Made by a program: the position numbers and the translations under genes. A DNA stretch of 64,000 bases from SZUA-430 sp040080835. Lineage in GTDB: Bacteria; Pseudomonadota; Alphaproteobacteria; Micropepsales; Micropepsaceae. Where the stretch lies: the NCBI GenBank assembly GCA_040080835.1, contig JBEBHP010000014.1, positions 50,438 to 114,437 on the forward strand. Reading direction: 5' to 3'. Shown here one piece after another: positions 36,661 to 45,926 of the stretch. A model generated the notes under the pieces. It was not told the DNA's origin. It was given only the letters and a program-made list of their open reading frames with translations, and made no database searches. The number at the start of each line of letters is the position of its first letter. Within the stretch, counting starts at the first letter, position 1.

Positions 36661-37506
36661 ATGGCGCAATTCATTCAAGACCCGTCAACAGGCCGCCTCA
36701 TTCCGGCAGGCGCCACCAGCACGACGCCAAAGTCGCGCCTGGACAACTGGGAAATGCGCTCGCGCCAACGCGCGGACTCCACGGTCGGCTACTCGCGCTT
36801 CGTGCGCATCATGAAAGTGATGCTGCCCATCGTAGCCCTGAGCCTGATCGTGCTCGTCGTCGTGTATTCGGCGGGCTGGCGAGACGAGGCTACGGTTCAA
36901 TTCCAAGGAACCGAGATGAAGGACCTGACTCAAGACCGCGCGCTCGTTAACCCGAAGCTGACAGGCACCGACGGGCGCGGGCAGCCATTCACGGTCACTG
37001 CAAGAGGTGCCACTCTTGCACCCGGCAAGGCCCAGCGCATGACCATCGATGAAGTCAAGGCAGACATCACGATGCAGGACAAGAGCTGGGTTCAGGTTGG
37101 TGCTGTCCAGGGCGTGCTTGATGTTGAAGGCAAGACGCTGGACCTGAAGCAGACCATCAATATCTATTCCGACCGTGGCTATGAATGCCATACCGACTCG
37201 GCCCGCTATGACTTCGGATCGGGGCTGCTCAAGGGCGAAACACCGATCAAGTGTCAGGGGCCGCTCGGCATCATTACAGCCAAGCGCTTTGAAGGGCTGC
37301 GTGATCCGGGGATCCTGAAATTCATGGGCGGCGTGTCGACGAATTATTTTCCGGCGGCCCGGCAAGGTGATGCTGCAGAGGCCGCCGTCTCGAATCCTGA
37401 AGGCGTTGCAGAACCCGTCGCAGACGACGACCCCGAGGCCTCGGCTCCGCCTGCTGTGCCCCCCAAGGCGCAGCAATCCGCTACTCCCACCACGAAGGCA
37501 AAATAG
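36661..37506 (+). CDS. lptC: LPS export protein LptC
   Basis: 281 aa, longer than E. coli LptC (191 aa). One membrane anchor lies at about residues 53-72 and the rest is periplasmic beta-jellyroll with the OstA-like pattern (TVTARGATLAPG, INIYSDRGYECHTDSARYDF). A Pro/Ala-rich tail follows residue 240. It passes LPS from LptBFG to LptA. Its place between kdsD and lptA is the usual one. Confidence 0.93.
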   Translation: MAQFIQDPSTGRLIPAGATSTTPKSRLDNWEMRSRQRADSTVGYSRFVRIMKVMLPIVALSLIVLVVVYSAGWRDEATVQFQGTEMKDLTQDRALVNPKLTGTDGRGQPFTVTARGATLAPGKAQRMTIDEVKADITMQDKSWVQVGAVQGVLDVEGKTLDLKQTINIYSDRGYECHTDSARYDFGSGLLKGETPIKCQGPLGIITAKRFEGLRDPGILKFMGGVSTNYFPAARQGDAAEAAVSNPEGVAEPVADDDPEASAPPAVPPKAQQSATPTTKAK

Positions 37507-37514
37507 GCGCCATC

Positions 37515-38081
37515 ATGAAGAAAATAATTCTCTCCGCTATGTTGCTTCCTGTGCTCGCTTCACTTCCGGCCCTGGCCCAAGGGACGCCCAATCCATTTTC
37601 AGGCATGGGCCGTGACAGCGATCAACCGATTTCCATCACAGCGGATTCCACGACAGCTGACATGCGGGCCGAGACGGCGACCTATGCAGGCAACGTGCAT
37701 GTTGTTCAGGGGAACCTGCACCTGCGTGCCGATACGCTGTCGATCAAGGCCACCAACGGCGCCATCGAACACATCGAAGCGCAGGGTGGGGTCGTGCTCG
37801 CATCGCCACAGGGACAGGCTACAGGCGCTGCAGCCATCTACGACATCTCGCAGCGTACGGTGAAGCTATCGGGCAAGGTCACTCTGGTAAAAGGTCCCAA
37901 TGCGATGCAGGGGTCTTCACTCGTCGTTAACCTGGCAACCGGAAAGGCCGACCTTCTGGGCGGCGGAAGTGACGGCCGTGTCACCGGAATTTTCGTTCCA
38001 TCCAAGACGCCCACGATCGCAACACCTGGCTCTGCACCAAAGCCTATGGATGAAAATAAAGATACGACCCCCAAGCCGTGA
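37515..38081 (+). CDS. lptA: LPS transport periplasmic protein LptA
   Basis: 188 aa. A signal peptide (MKKIILSAMLLPVLASLPALA) precedes an OstA/LptA domain with ISITADSTTADMRAETATYAGNVHVVQG. LptA oligomers form the bridge that carries LPS to the outer membrane. It is eight bases after lptC and 77 bp before lptB. Confidence 0.94.
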   Translation: MKKIILSAMLLPVLASLPALAQGTPNPFSGMGRDSDQPISITADSTTADMRAETATYAGNVHVVQGNLHLRADTLSIKATNGAIEHIEAQGGVVLASPQGQATGAAAIYDISQRTVKLSGKVTLVKGPNAMQGSSLVVNLATGKADLLGGGSDGRVTGIFVPSKTPTIATPGSAPKPMDENKDTTPKP

Positions 38082-38158
38082 AACTTCACGCAACTTTAAG
38101 GCCAACTGGGATTTTATCAGTCAGTTCAATGCGTAATGCGCTCTAGAGCATCCAACTT

Positions 38159-38938
38159 ATGACCTTTTTGAATGGCCAAGGCAGCGAGTATGGACGACCA
38201 CAGCTTGTGGCCGAACAGACCGGTCTTGTCGTTCACCAGATTGGCAAGAGTTTCCGCCGGCGTCCTGTCGTTCGCGGCGTATCGATCCAGCTGCGCCGTG
38301 GCGAAGCGGTTGGCCTGCTTGGCCCGAACGGTGCCGGCAAGACAACCTGCTTCTACATGATTACCGGGCTCATTCCGGTCGACAGCGGCCAGATCTTCCT
38401 GGACGGACACGACATCACGGTCCTGCCGATGTACCGCCGAGCGAGACTCGGCATCGGCTACCTTCCGCAAGAGGCGTCCATATTCCGTGGGCTGACAGTC
38501 GAAAAGAACATCCTGGCGGTTGCCGAACTCGTCGAGCGCGACCGGCAGAAGCGGCAGCAGCTGGTTGATGACCTGCTTGCAGAGTTTGCCATCGAGCATT
38601 TGCGACGTGCCCCTGCCCTTGCGCTTTCGGGTGGTGAGCGCCGGCGTGTTGAAATTGCCCGCGCGCTCGCGACACAGCCTTCGTTCATGCTGCTCGATGA
38701 ACCGTTTGCCGGTATCGACCCGATCGCCATCGGCGAAATCCGCAAACTTGTGCATCACCTCAAGGAACGCGGCATTGGCGTGCTGATCACAGACCACAAC
38801 GTTCGCGAGACGCTTGAAATCATCGACCGCGCGTACATCATTCATGACGGGGAAGTCATGACTGAAGGCACGCCAAACGAGATCGTCTCGAACATGGATG
38901 TTCGCCGGGTGTATCTCGGCGAAAAGTTCTCGTTGTAG
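38159..38938 (+). CDS. lptB: LPS export ABC transporter ATP-binding protein LptB
   Basis: 259 aa. ABC motifs are complete: Walker A GPNGAGKTT, signature LSGGERRR, Walker B FMLLDEPFAGID and the H-loop ITDHNVRET. It powers LPS extraction from the inner membrane by LptFG (not in this window). The first 20 residues before VVHQIGKSF are less conserved, so the true start could be slightly downstream. It precedes rpoN by 12 bases. Confidence 0.96.
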   Translation: MTFLNGQGSEYGRPQLVAEQTGLVVHQIGKSFRRRPVVRGVSIQLRRGEAVGLLGPNGAGKTTCFYMITGLIPVDSGQIFLDGHDITVLPMYRRARLGIGYLPQEASIFRGLTVEKNILAVAELVERDRQKRQQLVDDLLAEFAIEHLRRAPALALSGGERRRVEIARALATQPSFMLLDEPFAGIDPIAIGEIRKLVHHLKERGIGVLITDHNVRETLEIIDRAYIIHDGEVMTEGTPNEIVSNMDVRRVYLGEKFSL

Positions 38939-38950
38939 GGCGGTGACACC

Positions 38951-40483
38951 ATGGCCCTGAACCAGAGACTCGAAATCCGGCAAGGCCAAGGCCTGGTGAT
39001 GACGCCGCAACTGCAACAGGCGATCAAGCTGCTGCAGATGTCCAATCTTGAGCTTCAGGACTACGTTCAGCTCGAGATGGAAAAGAACCCCCTGCTTGAA
39101 CGTGACGATTCCGATCAGCCGAAGGCGGACGATGTCGATGCCGCTCCTTCCAACAAGGAAGAGGCGCTCGTCCTGAGCGAGGATGCGCCGCCAGCGGACG
39201 CCGCTGAAGCGCTCAATACGGACTACGACAACGTCTATTCAGAAGACTCGGTCACCGACCGCGTCCAGGAAGCGCCTCGCGATTCCATGCTCAACATGCA
39301 AACGGAATCCCGCGGCAGCCGCATGGATGACGAGGATGCGCTGTCGCTTGAATCGACCCTGTCGAAGGCGCCAAACCTGCATGAGCATCTCGAGCAGCAG
39401 CTTCAGGTCGCCTGTACCGATCCGCGCGACAAGCTGCTTGGTTCTTTCCTCATCGACATGATCGACGAGTGCGGTTATCTGCACACCGATCTCCAGACAC
39501 TATCGCAAACACTTGTGGTTCCGGCCGCCGAAATCGAGCGCGTGCTGGGTATCATTCATCGTTTTGAACCCACTGGCGTGGGTGCACGAACTCTGGCTGA
39601 ATGCCTTGGGCTGCAATTGAAGGAACGCGACCGTTTCGATCCCGCGATGCAGGCCCTTGTCGAGAACCTCGGGCTTCTTGCCAAGCGCGACATGCAATCG
39701 CTCCTGCGGCTGACAGGCGTGTCTTCGGAAGATCTCTCGGACATGATCGCGGAGATCAAGCAACTCAATCCAAAGCCCGGACTGAAGTTCGGCTCTGAAC
39801 CTGTCCAGCCCGTTGTCCCGGATATTTTCGTGCGTGACCTTCCGAATGGGGGCTATCACGTCGAGCTGAACGCCGAGACGCTTCCGCGGTTCCTTGTCAA
39901 CATGCGTTACTACGCAACCGTCGGCACCAAGGACAAGGAAGTCAAAGCCTACCTGACAGAACACCTGAACAATGCCAACTGGCTGGTCAGAAGCCTTGAG
40001 CAGCGTGCGCGCACGATCCTGAAAGTATCTTCCGAAATCGTGCGTCAGCAAGACGGTTTCCTGGCGCATGGCATCACGCATTTGCGACCGCTCAACCTGC
40101 GGGCCATTGCGGAAGTCATTGGCATGCACGAATCCACAGTCAGCCGCGTGACGGCCAACAAGTACATCGCAACGCCCCGCGGCACATTCGAGCTCAAGTA
40201 TTTCTTCACCTCGGCCATCCAGTCGTCGGAAGGTGGTGACGCCCATTCTGCGGAATCGGTGCGCCATCGCATCCGCGAACTGATCGATGGCGAAAACGCA
40301 GGTGCTGTCCTGTCAGACGACCGTATTGTGGACGTCCTGCGCGTAGCAGGGATCGAGATTGCACGGCGTACGGTTGCAAAATATCGTGAGGCGATGCGAA
40401 TTCCATCATCAGTCGACCGCAAGAGACTGAAGCAATCACCTTCTACATCCAATGCTGGCGCCGCCCTTGAATCTGGCCGTTGA
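38951..40483 (+). CDS. rpoN: RNA polymerase sigma-54 factor
   Basis: 510 aa. The Gln-rich activator-interacting region I (LVMTPQLQQAIKLLQMSNLEL) is at the N-terminus, an acidic region II (about 45-130) follows, and the C-terminal RpoN box reads ARRTVAKYREAMRIP. Sigma-54 directs transcription of nitrogen and other regulons with enhancer-binding activators. Location after lptB and before hpf-ptsN is conserved across proteobacteria. Confidence 0.97.
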   Translation: MALNQRLEIRQGQGLVMTPQLQQAIKLLQMSNLELQDYVQLEMEKNPLLERDDSDQPKADDVDAAPSNKEEALVLSEDAPPADAAEALNTDYDNVYSEDSVTDRVQEAPRDSMLNMQTESRGSRMDDEDALSLESTLSKAPNLHEHLEQQLQVACTDPRDKLLGSFLIDMIDECGYLHTDLQTLSQTLVVPAAEIERVLGIIHRFEPTGVGARTLAECLGLQLKERDRFDPAMQALVENLGLLAKRDMQSLLRLTGVSSEDLSDMIAEIKQLNPKPGLKFGSEPVQPVVPDIFVRDLPNGGYHVELNAETLPRFLVNMRYYATVGTKDKEVKAYLTEHLNNANWLVRSLEQRARTILKVSSEIVRQQDGFLAHGITHLRPLNLRAIAEVIGMHESTVSRVTANKYIATPRGTFELKYFFTSAIQSSEGGDAHSAESVRHRIRELIDGENAGAVLSDDRIVDVLRVAGIEIARRTVAKYREAMRIPSSVDRKRLKQSPSTSNAGAALESGR

Positions 40484-40603
40484 CATGGCCAATTCACAAG
40501 GATATTGGTCCGCGCCTCATGCTGCCCCGTTCACGTGACGTTCGCATAACACGACTACCGCTTTGTAGTGACACTGTACCCTAGCCAAGGACGCGAAGTG
40601 CAC

Positions 40604-41188
40604 ATGGAACTTAACATCACCGGAAAGCAAATCGACATTGGCGACTCGCTGCGCAATCATGTGCAGTCGCGTGTAACCCAGTCGGTTGGGAGGTATTTTG
40701 ACCGCCCAGTTAATGGGTCCGTCACGTTTTCACGCGATGGCCATGAATACCGCACAGACTGCACCATCCATCTCGCTTCTGGCCTGCATCTGCACAGCCA
40801 GGGCCGCTCGATCGATATCTACGCGAGCTTTGACGGCGCCATAGAGCGCATGGACAAGCGGGCGCAGCGACACAAGGGCCGACTGAAGGATCATCACAGC
40901 GCAGCGCGCGCAGCTTTTGCGCAAAGCCCTGCACGCGAGCAGGTGTTTTCGGGCGACCATTCAAATGGTGGCAGTGATGCCGGTGTCTACAGCCCTCTCA
41001 TCATTTCCGAAGGCATTACACAGCTCAACAAACTGTCCGTGGGCGAGGCGGTCATGCAGCTTGATCTGATGGAAGCGCCGGCACTGGTATTTCAGAATGC
41101 AGCGCATGGCGGGTTGAATGTCGTCTATCGCAGGTCCGATGGAAACATTGGCTGGATCGATCCGCAGACCGACTCCGGAAAACGCTGA
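40604..41188 (+). CDS. hpf: Ribosome hibernation promoting factor, long form
   Basis: 194 aa. The N-terminal HPF/YfiA domain starts MELNITGKQIDIGDSLRNHV and spans about 100 residues. A C-terminal dimerisation domain (LSVGEAVMQLDLMEAPALVFQN) makes this the long form, which joins 70S ribosomes into 100S dimers. An in-frame GTG two codons upstream is possible. It lies between rpoN and ptsN. Confidence 0.95.
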   Translation: MELNITGKQIDIGDSLRNHVQSRVTQSVGRYFDRPVNGSVTFSRDGHEYRTDCTIHLASGLHLHSQGRSIDIYASFDGAIERMDKRAQRHKGRLKDHHSAARAAFAQSPAREQVFSGDHSNGGSDAGVYSPLIISEGITQLNKLSVGEAVMQLDLMEAPALVFQNAAHGGLNVVYRRSDGNIGWIDPQTDSGKR

Positions 41189-41214
41189 TCACGCATCCCA
41201 GACACGGCATTCCC

Positions 41215-41682
41215 ATGAAGATTTCCGATATCCTATCGCCGCAGGCCGTGATTCACGGTTTGCCGGCCTCCAGCAAGAAAAAGCTGGTTGCCGAGCTTGC
41301 TGCTCGGGCGGCTGCACGCATGGGCGTGGAGTCCGGTCCCATATTTGAATTGCTGTGGCAGCGCGAAAAACTTGGCAGCACCGGCGTCGGGCACGGAATA
41401 GCGATTCCTCACGCGCGGTTGCCGAAACTCGACCGCATTGTCGGATTGTTTGCCCAGCTTGAGACGCCGGTCGACTTTGAGTCGATTGACGATGCGCCGG
41501 TAGATCTCGTGTTTGTGCTTCTCACACCCGCAGATGCCGGCGCCGATCACCTGAAGGCGCTCGCAAAGGTTTCGAGACTTTTGCGCAACTCTGCGGTATG
41601 CGAAAAATTGCGCACCGCCAGTGATGGCGATGCGCTCTATCATGTGCTGACGGAGACTTTGACGGGGTCACAAGCCGCCTAG
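41215..41682 (+). CDS. ptsN: PTS IIA-like nitrogen regulatory protein
   Basis: 155 aa, EIIA-Ntr. The phosphorylated histidine is H66 in GIAIPHARLP. It receives phosphate from EI-Ntr and NPr and acts as a regulator of potassium and nitrogen physiology rather than in sugar uptake. It lies 26 bases after hpf. Its stop is 15 bases from that of the convergent DUF1150 gene, with no clear terminator between. Confidence 0.95.
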   Translation: MKISDILSPQAVIHGLPASSKKKLVAELAARAAARMGVESGPIFELLWQREKLGSTGVGHGIAIPHARLPKLDRIVGLFAQLETPVDFESIDDAPVDLVFVLLTPADAGADHLKALAKVSRLLRNSAVCEKLRTASDGDALYHVLTETLTGSQAA

Positions 41683-41697
41683 GCGTAACCCTTCTCC

Positions 41698-41973
41698 TCA
41701 GTGAACGCTGACGGGAACAAGTTCATGTTCCCTGGCTGCGGCGAATGCCAGATCCCGACTGTCCATCACGGCCAGCCTTCGTCCGTCTGATGCGCACAGC
41801 GTGAAGAACCTCTGCAAGGGGTTCACCTGCATGTCCTGCGGAATGACGCCGGCGCTCTTGAGATCGGACGCGTGAACCTCGCGAATATAGACAAGGTTCT
41901 GCGCAAACTGCTGCGAAAGGACATTCATGCCCTGTTCCTGCGAATTGCCCGTCTGGTTCGTCTTGCTCTGCAT
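41698..41973 (-). CDS. DUF1150 family protein
   Basis: 91 aa from the ATG at 41973, which has GGAG at eight-base spacing; ATG 41979 and GTG 41982 are too close to the site. Core: FAQNLVYIREVHASDL and LAVMDSRDLAFAAAREHEL. Small DUF1150 proteins accompany small heat-shock genes in alphaproteobacteria, as here. Function unknown. The gene lies 111 bp downstream of hsp20 on the same strand. Confidence 0.85.
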   Translation of the reverse strand: MQSKTNQTGNSQEQGMNVLSQQFAQNLVYIREVHASDLKSAGVIPQDMQVNPLQRFFTLCASDGRRLAVMDSRDLAFAAAREHELVPVSVH

Positions 41974-42084
41974 TGTCATCACTCCACTTGAAGCGCCACC
42001 TGCCGTTACTTCAGCAACACAAGTAGTGACCCATCATGGCAATTATGTGGGGATTAACCATGGCGAATTGAATAGGCGCCCGCC

Positions 42085-42507
42085 TCAATCGATTGTGATC
42101 GGAATCTGACAAATTTCGCGGGTTTTCCGGACCCGCTGCAATTCGATGCGGAGGAGGCCGTTGGACAGTCGCGCGGTAACCACCTCGAGATCTGACGCCA
42201 AAGCGAAGCTGCGGGTGAAGGCGCGCGTCGCTATTCCCTTGTGCAGAAACACCTTATCCTTGCCCGCTGTTCCCGACGCTGGCCGGTCGCCCTTGACGAT
42301 CATCTCGCGATCACAGACCGACACTGACAGCTGTTCCGGGGCAAATCCGGCCACGGCTATTGTGATGCGAATGCGGTCTTCAGGCGTTTGTTCGATGTTC
42401 AGCGGCGGATAGGCTTCCGGCGTGTTGCGACCGGCCAGTTCCAGCAGCCTTTCGATTTCTTCAAAGCCCAGAAAAAACGGACTACCGGGAAAACTTGATC
42501 TCGACAT
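42085..42507 (-). CDS. Small heat-shock protein (Hsp20/alpha-crystallin family)
   Basis: 140 aa from the ATG at 42507. The N-terminal arm (FFLGFEEIERLLELAGRN) precedes an alpha-crystallin domain (YPPLNIEQTPEDRIRITIAVAGF, VFLHKGIATRAFTRSFALA, LSNGLLRIEL). It holds unfolding proteins for refolding, as IbpA does. A candidate RpoH-type promoter lies upstream. The longer frame to 42627 is discarded because the added residues are unlike the family. Confidence 0.93.
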   Translation of the reverse strand: MSRSSFPGSPFFLGFEEIERLLELAGRNTPEAYPPLNIEQTPEDRIRITIAVAGFAPEQLSVSVCDREMIVKGDRPASGTAGKDKVFLHKGIATRAFTRSFALASDLEVVTARLSNGLLRIELQRVRKTREICQIPITID

Positions 42508-42608
42508 CTGCACACCCGCGAACGTTGGAATGCCTGTAGGAAGGCCGATTTGGGGGTGGACTGCGGGCCCCGTTGTGTTACCCCTTGCCTCCCGATTTTG
42601 ATGCTCAC

Positions 42609-42636
42609 ATTTGGGGTCAAACCCCACCCTGTCAAG
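42609..42636 (-). promoter_or_regulatory. Candidate heat-shock (RpoH-type) promoter of hsp20
   Basis: CTTGAC (42636-42631), 14 bases, then CCCCAAAT (42616-42609), about 100 bases upstream of the hsp20 ATG. It resembles the CTTGAA-CCCCAT heat-shock consensus. A short palindrome (TGGGGT-TTG-ACCCCA) overlaps the spacer and the -10 element. Confidence 0.5.
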
Positions 42637-42650
42637 TTTGCTCTTTTTCG

Positions 42651-44441
42651 ATGCTCGTCACCGGTCTTAGCCCGTTCGCGCTGTTCGACGACGCAACATG
42701 GCCCCACAAGCCGGCCTTGCTGTTGACCAATCCGTCTGCGCTGATCGAAGCCACCAATCCGGACGCCGTGCCTGGAGCGCTTGCCGCGCTGGACGGGGCG
42801 ATTGGGAGAGGCCAGACAGTTGCCGGCTATTGCGCGTACGAGCTGGGCTACTGCTTTGAACGGCGTCTCCAGCACCTTGCTCCTGCGCATGCCGGGCCAC
42901 TGCTGCGCTTCCACGTGTTCGAGGATCGCGAATGGATCGACGCGCGCGCACGGACGCGATGGCTACTGGAGCGCGCCACTGGTCCGGCAATGACGGCGCA
43001 ATCTTCACTGCCACTTTCGCTTGCTGGGTACCGCCGAAGGTTCGACCGCGTTCACCAGCTCATTGGCGACGGCGATGTCTATCAGGTCAATCTGACCATG
43101 AAGCTGAAACTGCACGACGCTGGCGATGCGCTGCAGAGCTATCTTGATCTGCGGGACCGCGCGCGCACCGGTGCCTGCAGCCTCCTGCACTTTGACGACG
43201 AAGATGTTCTTTCCCTGTCGCCTGAGAAGTTTTTTAGCGTCAAGGGTGGCCGCATATCAGTGCGACCGATGAAGGGAACGGTGCCGCGAAAGCCCGATTG
43301 CGCGTCAGACCGCCAGGCAATGCAGGCCTTGCGCAACGACCCGAAGCAACGCGCCGAAAACCTGATGATCGTGGACCTGATGCGTAACGACATCTCTCGT
43401 GTGTGCATACCCGGAAGCGTGCGGGTCGATGACTTGTTCACGGTCGAGACCTATCCGACGTTTCACACGCTGACATCAGGTGTTTCGGGCAACCTTTCCG
43501 GCGAAGCAAAACTCTCCACGCTGCTGCCTGCCCTGTTCCCCTGTGGCTCGGTCACCGGTGCGCCGAAGATACGGGCGATGGAAATCATCCGGGAAGTCGA
43601 AGGCGGTCCACGTGGCGTCTATTGCGGCGCCATCGGTTTCGCGTCGAAGGATTTGATGGCGTTCAACGTGGCCATTCGTACGATTTCCCTGCGCCATGAC
43701 GAGGCCGTGATGGGCGTTGGCGGCGGGATCGTGTGGGACAGCGATGCTGTGTCAGAGTACGAGGAGAGCAGGCTGAAAGCACGTTTCTTCACTGACGCAG
43801 CCGAACCCATCAGGCTGATCGAGACGATCCGGTGGTCGCATGAGGCGGGGTTCTATCTGCTTGATCGACATTTCACGCGGCTGGCTCAGTCGTGTGCGTA
43901 TTTCGGCTTTGTCTTTGACAGGGATGCCGTCACCCGCCATCTCATGCAGATCGTCGATGGCAAAACCGGCACCCTCCGTCTTCGGCTGACGCTTGGCGTG
44001 CGCGGCGATACCCAAATCGAAAGTGAACCACTCAGTCTTCCAGTCACATCGGAAGCATGGCGATACGTCATAGCTTTGAAACGTGTCGATACAAGCGACT
44101 GGCGGCTTTACCACAAGACAACACGACGAGATATCTACGAGCAACTGAAGCTGCAGACACCGGCGCACGAAATCGCAGACGAGATCGTGCTCGTCAACGA
44201 ACGTGGTGAAGTGACCGAGGGCTGCCGCTCCAACCTATTTGTCGAGCGTGACGGTATCTGGCTTACACCACCGCTCTCGAGCGGATTGCTGGACGGGTGC
44301 CTGCGGCGGGAACTTATTGAATGCGGGCCACAGCGCGTGGTGGAACGGGTCCTACGGCCGCAAGACCTGACACAAGGGACGGTGTGGTTTGGCAACTCAC
44401 TGCGGGGCCTCGTGCCCGGATCTGCGATCGCATTGCCGTGA
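42651..44441 (+). CDS. pabB: Aminodeoxychorismate synthase component I fused to aminodeoxychorismate lyase
   Basis: 596 aa. Residues 1-380 form the chorismate-binding PabB part, with RPMKGTVPRKPD (the PIKGT lysine), LMIVDLMRNDISRV and CGSVTGAPKIRAMEII. Residues 390-596 form a class IV aminotransferase/lyase (PabC) with YHKTTRRDIYE (PLP lysine) and LVNERGEVTEGCRSNLFV. Together they make p-aminobenzoate from chorismate for folate, given a separate PabA amidotransferase. The ATG at 42651 is preferred over the frame from 42573. It is divergent from hsp20. Confidence 0.94.
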   Translation: MLVTGLSPFALFDDATWPHKPALLLTNPSALIEATNPDAVPGALAALDGAIGRGQTVAGYCAYELGYCFERRLQHLAPAHAGPLLRFHVFEDREWIDARARTRWLLERATGPAMTAQSSLPLSLAGYRRRFDRVHQLIGDGDVYQVNLTMKLKLHDAGDALQSYLDLRDRARTGACSLLHFDDEDVLSLSPEKFFSVKGGRISVRPMKGTVPRKPDCASDRQAMQALRNDPKQRAENLMIVDLMRNDISRVCIPGSVRVDDLFTVETYPTFHTLTSGVSGNLSGEAKLSTLLPALFPCGSVTGAPKIRAMEIIREVEGGPRGVYCGAIGFASKDLMAFNVAIRTISLRHDEAVMGVGGGIVWDSDAVSEYEESRLKARFFTDAAEPIRLIETIRWSHEAGFYLLDRHFTRLAQSCAYFGFVFDRDAVTRHLMQIVDGKTGTLRLRLTLGVRGDTQIESEPLSLPVTSEAWRYVIALKRVDTSDWRLYHKTTRRDIYEQLKLQTPAHEIADEIVLVNERGEVTEGCRSNLFVERDGIWLTPPLSSGLLDGCLRRELIECGPQRVVERVLRPQDLTQGTVWFGNSLRGLVPGSAIALP

Positions 44442-44492
44442 CGCTCGAGTTCAGATAACCATTCGTTCGTTTTCCAGTTCCTGGCGGGTCCA

Positions 44493-45071
44493 ATGCTTCG
44501 CAGACTTTATGATCGTTTGATTGCCCTGGCCGACAAGCCCGGCGCGCTCTGGATTCTCGCGGCAGTCTCGTTCGCAGAAAGCTCGTTCTTTCCCATTCCG
44601 CCCGACATCATGCTCATTCCGATGGTGCTGGCAAACCGTCAGCGGGCCTGGATGTTCGCTGGTGTCTGTACGCTTGCTTCCGTTGCTGGCGGCTTCCTGG
44701 GCTACGCCATCGGATTTTACCTGTTCGAGACTGCGGGCAAATGGGTGATCGATTTCTATGGGCTGCAAAAGGCGTTTGAGGGTTTCCAGCACCAGTTTCA
44801 GGAATGGGGTCTCTGGGTGATCCTCATCAAGGGTCTCACGCCGATACCTTACAAGATCGTGACGATTGCCAGTGGCGCCGCGCATTTCGACCTGGCAACG
44901 TTTGGCGTTGCGTCACTGATCACGCGCGGTGGCCGCTTCTTCATGGTTGCGGGATTGCTCTATTTTGTCGGTGAGCCCATCCGCACCTTCGTTGAAAAAA
45001 ACCTGACGCTTGTCACGACTGGTTTTCTTCTGGTCATCGTGGCGGGCTTTGTAGCAGTCACCTATTTCTGA
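44493..45071 (+). CDS. YqaA-type DedA-superfamily membrane protein
   Basis: 192 aa with about four to five membrane segments. SFAESSFFPIPPDIMLIPMVLA and IKGLTPIPYKIVTIASGAA are the paired re-entrant motifs of the SNARE-associated/DedA superfamily (YqaA branch). DedA relatives influence membrane homeostasis, and some flip undecaprenyl phosphate; the specific role here is unknown. It lies 51 bp after pabBC and may be co-transcribed. Confidence 0.87.
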   Translation: MLRRLYDRLIALADKPGALWILAAVSFAESSFFPIPPDIMLIPMVLANRQRAWMFAGVCTLASVAGGFLGYAIGFYLFETAGKWVIDFYGLQKAFEGFQHQFQEWGLWVILIKGLTPIPYKIVTIASGAAHFDLATFGVASLITRGGRFFMVAGLLYFVGEPIRTFVEKNLTLVTTGFLLVIVAGFVAVTYF

Positions 45072-45104
45072 GATGTGCTGAGGGATATCCTCTGGGCGCC
45101 GTAC

Positions 45105-45926
45105 TCAGATCGTGATCTTGCCTTCAAGGAATGGGGTCACCTTTCCCCGGATCAGCACGCGCTCGCCCTGCTCTTCGCACAACAGGGTGCCGCCGCGCGC
45201 GCTGAGCTGGCGTGCCCTGAGCTTGGCCTTGCCCAGGCGCTTGGCCCAGAAGGGCACAAGCGCTGCGTGCGCGGAACCCGTGACGGGATCTTCCGGCACG
45301 CCTTTTCCTGGTACGAAAAAGCGCGAGACGAAATCGTAGCCGGTGTCTCCGCCCGGCGCTGTGATGATCAGGCCATCTTCGTCAAATTCCTCGAGCGTGT
45401 CTGCGAGCACGCTGTCTGAATCGGCTTCCAGGATTTCCTCGACGGTAGCGAAGACCGCGATGGCGTAGTTCGCCTTGAAGGTCTCGAGTGGCGTGATGTC
45501 GAGGGCTTCTTCCAGCGCTTCGCTGAAGTCTTCGCTTTCGGGATGCGGTACCGCCGCGTAAGCGGGCAACGCCATTTCGAGCATGCCTGCATCCGCGCGC
45601 GACACAGAAAGCTTTCCGCTTTTGGTCGAGAACTCCACCCTGCCCAGCGCCGGTTCCAGACAGGTCAGGATGACATAAGCGGTCGCGAGCGTTGCGTGTC
45701 CGCAGAGCGGCACTTCGGTTTCGGGTGTGAACCAGCGCAGTTCGCAACTGGCGTAGCCCTTGCCGCCCGACGGCACGAAGAATGCGGTTTCCGACAGGTT
45801 GTTCTCGGCAGCAATCGACTGCATGAGTTCATCGCTGAGCCATGCCGTGAGCGGTACAACAGCGGCAGGATTTCCCTCGAACGGCTTTTCGGCAAACGCG
45901 TCGACTTGCCAGATTTTGAGTTCCAT
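45105..45926 (-). CDS. PhzF family isomerase/epimerase-like protein
   Basis: 273 aa. The diaminopimelate-epimerase fold is shown by WQVDAFAEKPFEGNPAAVVPL, NNLSETAFFV (catalytic Glu region), LCGHATLATAYV and DPVTGSAHAALVPF. No phenazine genes are nearby, so a role in phenazine synthesis is unlikely; members act on varied small molecules. The ATG shares a base with the thiD stop (TGATG), so the two are coupled. Confidence 0.9.
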   Translation of the reverse strand: MELKIWQVDAFAEKPFEGNPAAVVPLTAWLSDELMQSIAAENNLSETAFFVPSGGKGYASCELRWFTPETEVPLCGHATLATAYVILTCLEPALGRVEFSTKSGKLSVSRADAGMLEMALPAYAAVPHPESEDFSEALEEALDITPLETFKANYAIAVFATVEEILEADSDSVLADTLEEFDEDGLIITAPGGDTGYDFVSRFFVPGKGVPEDPVTGSAHAALVPFWAKRLGKAKLRARQLSARGGTLLCEEQGERVLIRGKVTPFLEGKITI

